NCBI RefSeq assembly: GCF_003589595.1 | Contig: NW_020653397.1 | Span: 1,969,092-2,033,091, forward strand | DNA: 64,000 bases | From: Hyposmocoma kahamanoa | Taxonomy: Eukaryota > Arthropoda > Insecta > Lepidoptera > Cosmopterigidae | Direction: 5' to 3' | In this document: positions 35,401 to 46,596 of the stretch, piece after piece | Layout of the letters: each line of letters opens with the position of its first letter | How positions within the stretch are numbered: the stretch's first letter is position 1 | Made by a program: the position numbers and the translations under genes | Notes under the pieces: generated by a model | What the model saw: only the letters and a program-made list of their open reading frames with translations | The model's database searches: none | What the model was told of the DNA's origin: nothing

Positions 35401-36927
35401 TCATCCGCATGGGGACATAACGCTGCGCATCGCGCGGCGCGACACCACCAACACGTGTCAATAAACCAATCGCCCGCACCGCGCCGTGATAGAGAACCGC
35501 ACGGCCAAACACGCACTCCGCACCTACTCCTACCTTAATTACTGGCAACTCTTCACCGTTCTATATTTGTATCCGAATCCCGTAGGGCCCGTTCTAAATT
35601 CGAATTTCGAAGGTGAACCGGCCAGCTGCAATAGTCACATGCCGCTTTGAAGCTTAAAAACATTTCAATATTCATTCTGTAAGCCAGAGTGTTTTTCTTG
35701 GTGGTTTTTAAAAATAGAACACGTGAGCGATGTTCGGCGTACGGATGCGGTCGATTCGCGAGCAGATTTATCGTTCGGAAAGTATCGGGGGAACGTTAAC
35801 ACTTGTTTTAGGGCCACGAATGAAAGTTTTAGCTCCCATTCCATTTTTAATTTGGACTCTTTAAATGTAACAAATACAATAACCGCGTCACCGTACTCAC
35901 CGCCCCAAGTTCACATCAGCTGATTCCAGCTAAATCTCTTTTTGAAGTGAGATGTTTTATCGCGTTTCCGGGTATTAAAATTAATGATTAATGTTGTTGA
36001 AATTAATTTTAATGTACCATTAACCCCGGACCCGTGATTAAGTTTACAATTAACAAATTGAAACTAGAGTTTATCGGAATATTGTGGTATGCGTCATGTA
36101 CCTATCTGTGAACGTAAACAGTGAGGTCAATAGCTGGCATATGAACCTGGCCTGATAGTCGCTGCCCCCTTATCGTGTGCTGCACTCAAAGGACAGTTCC
36201 AGACTCTCTCAGATTTTACGTAAATACGTCGTTTAGATAACCGTTTCCTTTCGCCGCGACGACGCCTCTCCTTTTGCTCTTATTACTATACTTGGGCGCT
36301 GACAACGCTCACGCTTATAATAAACTTGATTACATACTTTTGGCGCTCAACCTACAAAATCTTTGATTTAAAAAGAATTGAATTTTTTATTAAAAGACCC
36401 AAATAACATTTCAGCACCGATTTCGGCCTCGATCGTCTTGAAATCCGAACATATTAAAATTGAAGACATACTGCCTTGTAGAAAAACGAAATTCAAAAAA
36501 AGAATTTTCCGAATCGAAATTTTAATTTTAAGCCTTTCGAACGAGAATCCGACTCGGCGGGCAGTGTTGCCAACAAGAAAAAAGTTTGGAAAAAGGTGTC
36601 TCATCATAAATAACGTTGACATAAAGCCGCCCACGCGCGCCTTATTAACGCGGCTGTCCGTCTGTCCGTTCGTTACCTCTATTGTGCCTGTGAATGCGGG
36701 ATTAGCCACACCGCACTCGTGATTGACTATTTAGAGTTCAGTTTCTGAGTGACGCATTTCTGAACACATGAAATTCCTTGTCTTTTGTACTATTACCCAA
36801 GCTTTCAGATCGCGTCAATCGGAACTTAACAGCCAATGAGGACGAGGTATGTACTCACAAATATATCTAAGTGAATTTAATGTTGTTTTTTTTGCCAAAA
36901 GCTTTTTGTTTTTTTTTAAATATCAAA
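32448..36927. other. repeat-poor intron 1 block, candidate regulatory DNA
   Basis: I recognise no mobile element over about 4.5 kb, in contrast with the preceding 17 kb. GC-richer patches lie at 33130-33310, 34560-34730 and 35340-35540. 35975-36060 is a cluster of TAAT cores with an 11-bp inverted repeat TTAAAATTAAT / ATTAATTTTAA (35975-35985 and 36002-36012). Overlapping 113-114-codon frames on both strands at 36368-36722 lack family features. Regulatory role is inference from context. Confidence 0.45.
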
Positions 36928-37140
36928 TGACGGGACGGACAAGTCGTGCGCTTGGTGATAAGAGCTTTTAATCGCCAATATCTTAGGGGCACTGCCACTG
37001 TGTCTGTAATTTCACCAGCACCCTTACCCTTCGAAACCGGAACGCAGTAATGCTCACATTACTGCTTGGCGGCTGAAATAGGTAAGGTGCCAGTACTTCC
37101 CTGAAGGAAATCTTTCACAAGGAGCACTTCTACTACTACT
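36928..37140 (-). repeat. repeat R copy
   Basis: Reversed copy from GACGGGACGGACAAGTCGTG to CACAAGGAGCACTTCTACTA, with a deletion of the ACTTGTCAAC region. It is the only repeat R copy between 32.5 and 48 kb. Confidence 0.85.
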
Positions 37141-40100
37141 TTCAATTGACGGCAAGACAAATATCGCGGTGGGCAATCTTAATTTCAACTAAAGAGTTTT
37201 ATAAAGATTTACGCGGATGTGGGATCAACTGAATTGGGCGTCGTCGACGGGGGGCGGCGGCTGCGCGGGACGGGGGGAGCCACCGACGGGACTCGTTCTT
37301 GGCAATAATTTGGTCATCGCCCCGGCCGCTCCTCGTGTGACCGACGCAGCGCCACCGACAACACTCCGAAAACAATCCACTGAAACATATTATATCACTC
37401 CGAAACTCTGTGCGCCTCATTTCTTGCGACTAGGCCGTCTGGCACACTACTCGGCCCCGTCGACAGACAATAAACAAAATAAGAACACAAGACGTACCCC
37501 GATATTATTCAAACGCGGCGCCGATGCAATGCTAATCTAACAGATAAGCCGCACTAATTATCCGTAACGGCTTACTATTCATCTAACGGCGGCCATAAGT
37601 CTAAAAAGTGTCACCGAAAAGCCCGCGCTAAATAGCCCAGTAACGGCCGGCGTGATTCCAATTTCAAACCTCGTTATCGTCCCGTACGCCAGAAAAAAGA
37701 TTTGAAAAAGATCCCCGAAAAAAGACCGAAAAGCGTTTTTAAAAAAGGATCTAGGAAATTCGTACGCGTTTTGCAAACAGCACTCGTGCTCTTTCGATAT
37801 TGAGCACGGCGCATTGTTCCAGCTCAACCCTTGGAGCGGCGGCGGGCGCAACACAACGCTGAATCATCCCGGTTCAATTAATATTGTTTAATGTGTATCT
37901 AGATCCCGGCGGCGTATTACAGGAATTAGAACTTTTCTTGAGTCACCGGGCGGATTTGTCGATCAACGATAAACAACTTCTACACTAATGTTTTGTTTGA
38001 TCAGTGAAAGAAATAGCGTGACATGAATATGCGACTAGGAAACATATTTCGATACTGTCTAAATAACTGTCGCTGAACGAGATTAGGTTGATTTATAGGC
38101 CACGTTACAACGTTAATATTATGACAAACGTTCGTAAGAATTCTATCAGAGATTCAGCGGGTGCGTCTTCAAAAAGGATGTTAGGTAATCGTGCACACAA
38201 TAAACCCTCAAATTAGCGAGCGCGCGAATTAGCTTTGAATCTAAAGTGCGCAATTAAGCCGCGTCTACAAAGAGCCAATTCGAAAATGAACAGCGATATT
38301 CAAATTGAAAAAGGTACGCGGAGCGAATAAAACAATGAGAGCTGAGGAGTCGGCGCGGTACCTGGTCGGTGCCCGCGGCAGCGGCGGCGGCGGACGGTGG
38401 TCGGCCGACGGTCGGCGATGGTAGTCGGTATGCAGCCGACGCATCTAGAGCGCCGCAAAGGACCCGGCGCGAATCCAAATTCAAAAATGAAATGGAACAG
38501 TGAAATTTAAATAACAAATTTGTGAGTGCCTTTATAAAGCGCGTTAGCCATCAGAATGATTTGAATTTATTTTGATGCCGGAATTATAATAAGTTTTCGT
38601 TTTATATTACGAGCAGAAGAGACAGAAAAGTGAATGCTCGCGGAATTATTTATTTACATTGTTAATTACAATAAACTGAATGATTTACTTTTAACCAAAA
38701 TATTTTAATCACGTTTTGTTTATCACAATGGCATGGATAGGTTTAGATTAATAAAAACTCGCCTAAAATTAATAAGCATAGCAATTAATAATGCGCTACA
38801 TGAAAACTCTTGTCACCGTATTATTGTGGCAATAAAAAACTTAATTAGAAACCTGATTATTGTATCATTTGCATACGAATTAAAATTGTTTTTTTCGTAA
38901 CACGAGCTATTGTTGGCTCGGTAATACATCAATGTGAGATTAATCTTAAAATTTTTGATTAAAGCATTTTCTTGTGAGGCCATTAACGATAAAAAACAAA
39001 AACAGGCCGAATATATTCGAATGCGAGAGCTAATCTACACCCACGATAAAAAAAAGCTATAGAGAACCGGTGACGTACCGGAAAGCGAGAGACCATTTTC
39101 TTTAGAGTAATCCGGGTTGAAAAATGGCTATTTCTGATCACCATATCACATTAAAACGTTATGTCTTAGGACCGGAGCGACCGGTTGTGTATTTTATTAT
39201 ATTAATATATCATTTACTTTGTTATATTGTATATTAGAGCTAATTTATCTGGTCAACGGAGCCGATGACCGTTTTAAGCGTCATTTATCTGTTACCAAAA
39301 TGGACTTCTATGTTTAAAATTGGGGGGCAGATAGCAAATGGACGTTCCATTTGAATTTGGAAGGTGAGGTTCATTGGTGTTGTCGTCGCCATGTTTCTTT
39401 AAAATTACATATTCAAAAACCAGACATTGCTTTTACGTTTACGGCAATCGTTTTAAATTTTGCATTTTAATTAATTTTATAAACTATAATTTGTCTGTAT
39501 AGTCTTTCTTCTTGTTTTAAAAAAGATTTCAACATTTTTTTTCCATGATAATGCATTATGCCATAGATAATTTTCCTTAACAAACTAACTTAATTATTTT
39601 TTACTATCAGCCTCACTTCCTAAACATGTCGTAATTTCGCACCTATTCCTTGAGTATACCAGACCTAAAAATTTTAAAGCGGCACAATGTTGCTGCGTTA
39701 TCTTCCGAAAAGCGACAAACTTAATGGCGAGGCATTTTTCAACATTCACAGCATAAAAATCGAGTTGTTTTATCGCAAAATGTGAACAAAATTGCCTATA
39801 CAATACCGGTATTATCTTTACTGTTGGACGTAAGTGCCAATAATAAGTTTAATGCGCTCACAACGGTCGCGGCCCGCAGATTGGCGCCATCTTAGAAAAA
39901 AATAAACGTCAAACTGTAATGGCGGACTGTAATCACTAATTTTTAAAACCAATTTTCAAAAATTATTACCAGTTTTTAATTCAAAACTTCACAAGCACAA
40001 GAGTAACATAATTGTTTGGTGTGATAATTAAAATTTGACTTATTTTAATGTCACACTAAGTTCACACAACACGGGCACATAATATAACACCTGTATATTT

Positions 40101-40578
40101 AATAATAGTGCTCAATAATATATAATTTTAAGCACTAAGCAATAACAAATTTAATTGTAAAACTTTAAGGCTGTTTCCTGGCTTTTTATTACGCATAAAC
40201 ATTTTCCTTCGGTTCTTATTGGAGAGATTACTTTAAAGTGATATAAAAGTAATTTTTATTTGTATATTAAATTTTATTTCATTGTTAACCTATATACGGA
40301 TTTATATATATTTTATAGCCTCAAAAAAAGATTAGATACTTTATAATAAGTTTTAAAATTGAACGCACTTTAAAACTACACTTTTACGTTCGCGCGACGG
40401 CACTTTTGCGCTTACATTTTAAAACGAAAAAGAAATCTGTTCTCGATTACAAAATGTAAAGAAACCTATTCAGCCATTACACAGCCAAGATATTAGTTTT
40501 AATAATTTCAATCGTTCGAAAACTGTCTCGAGGGCAATTTTTAGGTTAGTTTTCTCTACCTAATTTCGATGGCAATAT
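37141..40578. other. repeat-poor intron 1 block with GC islands
   Basis: Two short CpG-rich patches, 37238-37340 and 38345-38475, stand out in AT-rich DNA. 38640-38900 is rich in TAAT and (T)TTATTG/CAATAAA-type homeodomain sites, with an octamer-like ATTTGCATA near 38868. No known repeat is seen. No open frame has protein-family features. Confidence 0.45.
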
Positions 40579-40828
40579 GTCGCCTTACTTTCTCAAACTC
40601 GTAACTTGTAAAGAGTGATTATTCAGATGTCAAAACTTTCTATTTATTTTACATTTCTTATCAAGGGTTTTAATTTTGATGCATTACTATAAGAATATGT
40701 AAAAGACGTTGTGCGAATATGAAGGAAATGTGACGTGAAATAAGCCTGCAAAATTTGTATATATAATCCATTTTTTGTATTTCAGTAACTTTGTGTTTTA
40801 AGATACGAGTTTGAGAAAGTAAGGCGAC
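40579..40828 (+). mobile_element. TIR element candidate (250 bp)
   Basis: Perfect 25-bp inverted repeats at its ends, starting GTCGCCTTACTTTCTCAAAC (40579-40603) with the complement at 40804-40828. The interior is AT-rich and non-coding. I see no clean target duplication, so transposon origin is likely but not shown. Confidence 0.65.
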
Positions 40829-40900
40829 GAATACTATCGTGAAATATTGTATAATATTTGAATTTTTTATGATAATACGTCGGTGTTTTATTGAAAGCAC

Positions 40901-41131
40901 GAAAGCGCCATTTTGGAACCATTTTGCAGGGGAGCATGTTTTAGTTTTTCTACTGACTGTTTTTGTACTGGGCTATTTTAAAATATTTACGTCCTGTTTT
41001 AAATTCAATTTTAAAACTTAAACTTAATTAAAAACAAAATTTAATTTAAAAAAAAGGACGCATATTACAATCGTTAAAACTTAAAACATGCTCCGTGGAA
41101 AAATTTTTCGAAATGGCGTTTTGGCTCTTTC
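40901..41131. mobile_element. fold-back MITE candidate (about 230 bp)
   Basis: The two halves are imperfect reverse complements over most of their length. The outer arms have GAAAGCGCCATTTTGG and GGAGCATGTTTTAG facing TTAAAACATGCTCCGTGG and GGCGTTTTGGCTCTTTC; the inner arms have TTTACGTCCTG facing AAGGACGCATA. The whole would fold into one long hairpin. It lies 72 bp from the TIR element at 40579-40828. Confidence 0.6.
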
Positions 41132-41944
41132 TACAAAACACCGAATACTAGAATATTTAAATTAAAAAAAAAATTACTCCGTCATTAGGTACAGAAAACC
41201 AACCTAAAAATTACCCAACACAAGTTATAAACCGTTGTGCGTATGTGGCAGTTATAAATTATTAAATCTCTTACACGTGTGTGTGTTTGTACATTTCATA
41301 GCAAGTTGATATAGGTCACTAGGATCGATCAGCTGTTTAAAAAAAAACCAGCATGACTCGAGTATTTTGTTTTACAATGGTTTTAGTAGAACGTTTCTAA
41401 ATACCTTTGCACATTGAGAACAGACTCAAAACAGAATTCCGTTTTTTAATTTAAAACTTGTTTTCTAGAATTTTAGAAAGCAAAAGATTTTGAAAATCTA
41501 TAAGATACATTAATATATTCCATTCTATTCGTGTGGCGTATCACAGTTAACATTTTTGATTTACGGGCTTACAATATTTTACCAACGCATTTTAACGTTT
41601 AATTATTTTAAACTCTACTTCTGCTATCGCTAACAAACTTTGATATATGTGCTCTTACTGAGAAAAGTTGCTGGTACGTCGCATTTTTTTATCCTGGCAT
41701 TTTGCCTGATCTTAGGCCGATTATTAAAAAAACTACCTACAGCTCAAATTAATAAGTTTTTAAGAGATTTATCAATAAAAACTTAAAATTGTAAAAGTTA
41801 AAAGAAATTTTGCAAAAATTAATTGTCGTAATGTGACATTTTTATAGTATTAGCTATAGTAATTGATTATTACAGCTTAACAAGCTATAATTGTTGGTTA
41901 TTATAGCTTAATAATTAAAACTACAATTATTATAGCTTAATACC
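41132..41944. other. AT-rich intron with TTATAGCTTAAT motif repeats
   Basis: 41865-41945 repeats ATTA(T/C)AGCTTAA three times with partial inversions (GCTTAACAAGC). Otherwise nothing recognised. Confidence 0.4.
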
Positions 41945-42125
41945 GAGATCTTAGGTTTTTGCGACTGTTACACATAGAGAAATGAAATATTTTTTTCCAG
42001 ATCTACATATATTCCTTTAGGTACTTGTTTTGTCAAACAAACCAACGTTTCGTGCCCTTTTCAGGTCCTGTGGTCACGGCGGACTACAATCGTAAAGTCA
42101 TTAACCAGTTATGTCTAATATTAAT
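41945..42125 (-). mobile_element. Penelope-like repeat copy
   Basis: The minus strand reads ATTAGACATAACTGGTTAAT, GTGACCACAGGACCTGAAAA, GGGCACGAAACGTTGGTTTG and AACAGTCGCAAAAACCTAAG. It is colinear with 25150-25272 and longer on the 5' side. Confidence 0.65.
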
Positions 42126-42310
42126 GCAAACCAAACGCAATGTATTGCTTAATATTTTAATTTACAGATAATATTTGAAGAGGCACTTATGACACCTTGG
42201 TAGGGAGAATAGTTAAAAATTATTTATAAATATATGGCCCTTAGATGGCGCTACGGCTAAAAAGTCGTTGAAAAACCAAATACAAATACGACGCAAGCAC
42301 GTAGGAAAAT

Positions 42311-42490
42311 TCGTGAGGTCCGCTGGTTCGTTCCGTGGCTTAGTTGGTATAGCGTCTGACACGGTATGCTAGAAAACGTCCATTCGCATCCGGCCGGATA
42401 GAAGGATTTTTTCTGAGTGTTCGATCTTTGTATTAATAATAATAACAAACTAGTGCAGTAATTTCACATAAAAATAATTGAATATCAATT
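42311..42490 (+). mobile_element. tRNA-derived SINE, family 3, longest copy
   Basis: Head TTCCGTGGCTTAGTTGGTAT and AGCGTCTGACACGGTATGC, a degenerate B box (CCATTCGCATCCGG), then GAGTGTTCGATCTTTGTATT and AACAAACTAGTGCAGTAAT. The tail ends AATATCAATTCAATAAAA. Confidence 0.82.
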
Positions 42491-44400
42491 CAATAAAAAT
42501 TTAAATGATTTATAGTAGTTTTTTTTTTCATTAAAATGGATTAGATAGCGTTACATACATTTATGTCAACATTGACTTTATTTGAGGTAGTACTTCTGCA
42601 TGTCAATATCTAAAAGTTTTCCAATTCAAAAGTTATTTTTTCCTAAAATTATTCTCAAATGTCTTTTATCATTCTTTTCATGGACTCTTTATGTATGAAC
42701 GTAAATTTGTTATTATTGAAAACTATGCAGTAGTGAGAGAAAATTGAGTTTTAATCATTTATTTTGTGGCCATCTAAATACCTTTATTGCCACATGTCAA
42801 ATGACAATTTTGTGAGCACTCAACACACCATGTCCGTACACGTGTTATCTGTTAATTTCGGCCACTGCTGTATCGCGATTATGCCTCTATTAGCTGTCGA
42901 TATCGCTTATCAGACAACTCATAAAATTTACTAGCGACATTGTCGCGTACGAGTCTTCTGCAAATATAATTTTGGTTTCGGTAAATTTCCGGATTTCATT
43001 TTAAAAAATACTCGACTTAACGTGCGGTAGCAAACGAGAAATAGAATTTTAAATTGTTTTGTAATTCGTGTAAGAATTCAAGAACTCGAATTTATTTCGT
43101 ATTATTGTTGACGATTTAAATATGTTCTAATCGTATAAAATTAAAAACTATTTTTTAACTATTCTTTTTGGGGTCTAAATCGTACATGTTTCTTCTTTTT
43201 TTCAAATAAACCAATGCTTCGTTCCTTTTACAGAGACCATGGTCACAGCTGTCTAGATTTATTTTTTACGCATGTAATTGAACATTTATTTCTTTTTATA
43301 CAAAACAAAACAATTTTTCATTATTATTCTAACGTTTTTACTTCAAAGTAAAAACAGCTATCTGAAAAATATTCAGCCGTCGCCAAATAAATGCGCCGTG
43401 TCACAAAATCAATCACAATTGAATGTTAGTTATTTCACGTCAGTTTCCTTTTTCATTACGAATTGAACCTGATCACTTTTCTATTATTCTAAATCTTTAT
43501 TATGAAATTCACTGTTACTTTCATAAAATAATAAGATTTTTAGAATAGGGCGACATAATTATAACCGATTTTTGTTTTTATTTCTAATGTGTTAAAGGAG
43601 ATAAAGTCCTTTGGGATACAATTTTACAATTTAGTAAGACACTCACAGTAAAGGGCAACAAATTATGATTATATAATTCTATTTATTTTGTTTTACGTTT
43701 TTTGTATTTTTATACCCCAGATTTTCAATCTTTGATACTGATTTTTACGTTAGGTATATGTAACATTTGGAAAATCAAAATATTGAATAATATTTTATTG
43801 CATCGCTGTTTTATCAGTCACTTTTGATATTAACACTTTTAATATAAATAATATTATATTTTATTGTTATTTTTAACACTTTAAGCTCCGTTAACGTATC
43901 TTTTTCTCATTATGTAATCATAGTGTAAAATTTCTTCAGTGCGTCGAAATTGTAAAACTACTTAACTAGTTATAATTTGTATATGAACATTTTACAAGCC
44001 TTATACCGTTTATTTTTAAATCTATTCACACAAGTAACTGTTTGCACTTATTTATTGCGTCCTAAGCGATGAAATCTGTTTATACATTTACACCAACCAA
44101 CGTTACGTTATCTATTTGTTTAATACCTAAAATCCCATTGTATTCATGGATTTTATGCCTTACACAGATGTCTACCAACATATTTAATCTACAGTTCTCA
44201 CCGTTTGCGGTTTCAGCCTCCCTATTCTTCTTCGTGATCACTTTTAATTGAATTTCTATGTAAATGCAACTCAATACATTGAAATTTTAAATTATTTCAT
44301 TTCTCAATACCGTTTAATTCATAAATTTCTCTTAGTGGAAGGGAAAAAATATTGTTATAATATGTATATAATATTTTGCATAAATTAGAATGTTCTCTAA
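42491..44400. other. AT-rich intron with one Penelope-like fragment
   Basis: 43165-43255 is a reversed Penelope-like fragment (GGGGTCTAAATCGTACATG, AATAAACCAATGCTTCGTTC and AGACCATGGTCACAGC). The remainder shows no gene and no other recognised repeat. Confidence 0.45.
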
Positions 44401-44439
44401 TTGAATTGATATTCAATTATTTTTTGTAAAATTACTCGA

Positions 44440-44525
44440 CTAGTTTGTTATAATTATTAATACAAAGATCGAAGGAATATTTTCTGTGTTCGAAAATCTT
44501 TGTATTAATAATTATAACAAACTAG
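44440..44525. repeat. perfect 30-bp inverted repeat made of two SINE family 3 tails
   Basis: Arms 44440-44469 and 44496-44525 are exact complements (CTAGTTTGTTATAATTATTA ... and its reverse) around a 26-nt loop that itself begins TCGAA and ends TTCGA. Each arm matches the GATCTTTGTATTAATAA and AACAAACTAG tail of SINE family 3. Confidence 0.8.
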
Positions 44526-44589
44526 AATGTTCTCAATTACATTAAAAATACGCTTGTAAATTAATAACTTGTTACTATAGTTCAGAATG

Positions 44590-44690
44590 GCTTTGCATTG
44601 ATATTAGACATAACTGTTTGATAACTTTACCATCTCAGTCTTGACCACAGGACATATAAAGATACCGAAACGTAGATTTACTTAAAAAAA
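44590..44690 (+). repeat. Penelope-like repeat fragment
   Basis: Contains ATATTAGACATAACTGTTTG, TTGACCACAGGACATATAAA and ATACCGAAACGTAG, colinear with the minus strand of 41945-42125. Confidence 0.55.
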
Positions 44691-46575
44691 AAGAAATAAA
44701 TAAACTATTAAGCTACAATAATTGATTATTATAACTTATTATAAGAAGATTGAAGATTTGTATTTATAATTTATCTTTTTATTGTATTAAAATAGACCTA
44801 AGAACTTGGTACTTCAAAATATGGATTTATGATACTTAAAATATTATACAATGAATGTCATTATGTGACCACGACCGCGAGTGTGAGAATTTTTATTGTT
44901 TTTCTATGACATAATCGTCAGCAAAGAAGGTTTATATCAAAACACTTTATGTCAAATTAATAAATGCTTCCTTATCAGAATCCCTAGAGTAATAACTTTG
45001 TCATAATCATGTTTTATAGCGTTGTTTATAATATTATCACCAAATTTCATTAATATCGTGTACCGTCGGGCGCGAACATTGTAACATCTAAATTTGTTTT
45101 CTATCTAGAATTACGTTTAGTCTAACGAACTGACTATCAGGCTATTAGTAATTACTATCTATGCCCGTGTTACACCAGATACACTATCAAAATATATCAT
45201 ATCGTATATATCTATTTGCTGGTGCCATATTATCTACGTGTTTACTTTTTACTGTTAATTCGGGCGTTGCTGATTACTTAAACGAAATCAATGTCCCAGA
45301 TTATTTTCATACGCTGTGATAATTTTATTGATATCACATTTATTTGCAATTTGAACTTATTTGTCACCATTAACATTTCATTAGACGTATTTCTATCCAG
45401 TTTAAAACGTCGCCAAGGTTGTTCTTATCTCTAATTAAAGATTTATTAGTCCTCGTCAAAAGCAGTATACGCTTTGTCGAATGCATCATTAAAATCAATA
45501 ATCCAGACATTGCATTCTCTTAAGTTGATTCAGTTTTTTTTACACGCACAGCTATTTTAAATTTCAATCTACAGTTTCTATGTTGCGTATCATAAATACG
45601 ACACAGTTCTTTGTCTCAGGTAACATTACAATTTTGTCTTTTTAAACAACAGAATGCGCACAATGAAGGATTAAAACGTTTTTATATTTCTAACACAAAA
45701 ACAATACAACCCTAAATCTTTAGAAAGTTGTCCCCGAAAATTCCGTTAGGGTATCTTTGTGGTGCCAAAAAAAGTTTTTTTTTCTTCTCATTGTCAATTG
45801 AATTTTATTGTTGGTTTCCGAGATAGGCTCTTTTGTGTCCAACCGTGCGTTTAAAGCCGCTTGTAGTTGAACAGATTTGGCTCTGTCCCACACCGGGCCG
45901 CAAGAGAGCAGCGGCGACAATGCCCCCTGCGGAACTCTATTTTATCCCATTTATTGTTACAAACGTTCCTACAATCACCGTTTATTCCATCAGGTGTTCA
46001 AAATATGCAGACGCATTCATGAATTCACCGATGACGTCTTCCCAGACTCAATTTTCATATTTATTTCCTAGGCCATAGTTCAATATCACCGCCGCGCAGA
46101 TCTTGAATATGTTTTTTATTATGCGTTAAACGCGTCTATCACCGCGAGTACGTTATCGCTTACTTTTTATGCATCTAATGCATTCATTTCGTTTTCATTA
46201 CTGTCTGTAATGCGTCGGTGGTTATTCGACGCATTCTAAAACAACATTACGTATTCGGCGCGCGTTTGACTTGTTATAACAGCTCCCTGGTGTAGGGACA
46301 CGGTAATGTATAGCGCGCGCCTCGCCGTCTCTCCCACGGTCGGCGACAATTGTGATTTACTTCGCTTTTACATTACTTACGACACGAGACTCTACATTTT
46401 CCTTATCTCCACTTTCAAATTCATTTGTTTTGACATCTCCATCACCAGTATCACTCTTATCATCTATATTTTCAATCCTATTAATGTCATTGTTAACTAA
46501 TTCAGATATGTCACCTATCCCTGCAGTTATGCCGGGCCTATCACTGTCAAGTGTGGGGTGAATGTGGTACTGTGT
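44691..46575. other. intron 1 proximal part, repeat-poor
   Basis: No mobile element recognised. GC content rises from about 45830 toward exon 1. A 9-bp hairpin AATGCGTCG-GTGGTTATT-CGACGCATT lies at 46209-46235, about 350 bp inside intron 1. Short open frames on both strands are unsupported. Confidence 0.45.
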
Positions 46576-46581
46576 ACATAC

Positions 46582-46596
46582 CCTAGGCTGAGCCAT
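46582..46596 (-). CDS. hth: homothorax coding exon 1 (MAQPR)
   Basis: This 15-nt coding exon begins with the ATG at 46596-46594 and reads ATGGCTCAGCCTAGG, giving MAQPR, followed at once by a consensus donor GTATGT (46581-46576). It ends on a codon boundary, and exon 2 begins with TAC, so the joined product starts MAQPRYDESLHGG, which resembles the start of insect Homothorax (MAQPRYDD...). No other ATG lies upstream in this frame before the GC-rich leader. Hth is a TALE homeodomain factor that binds Extradenticle/Pbx, carries it into the nucleus and acts as a Hox cofactor. The coding part is so short that an ORF search cannot find it; the assignment rests on the exact splice junction with exon 2. 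The ATG context (TTTCATGG) is only moderate, with T at -3 and G at +4. Confidence 0.88.

Larger units (their letters stand above)
15618..46581 (-). other. hth: hth intron 1 (30,964 bp)
   Basis: Bounded by donor GTATGT (46581-46576) and acceptor ATTACAG (ending at 15618). The part nearest exon 2 (15.6-32.5 kb) is crowded with repeats. The part nearest exon 1 (32.5-46.5 kb) has few, with GC-rich patches and clusters of TAAT motifs. Long first introns holding enhancers are usual for hth/Meis genes; that these intervals are enhancers here is inference. Confidence 0.85.

Noticed and set aside
36368..36722. Overlapping 113- and 114-codon frames on opposite strands
   Set aside because: They mirror each other, have no recognisable domain or splice context and sit in non-coding intron.
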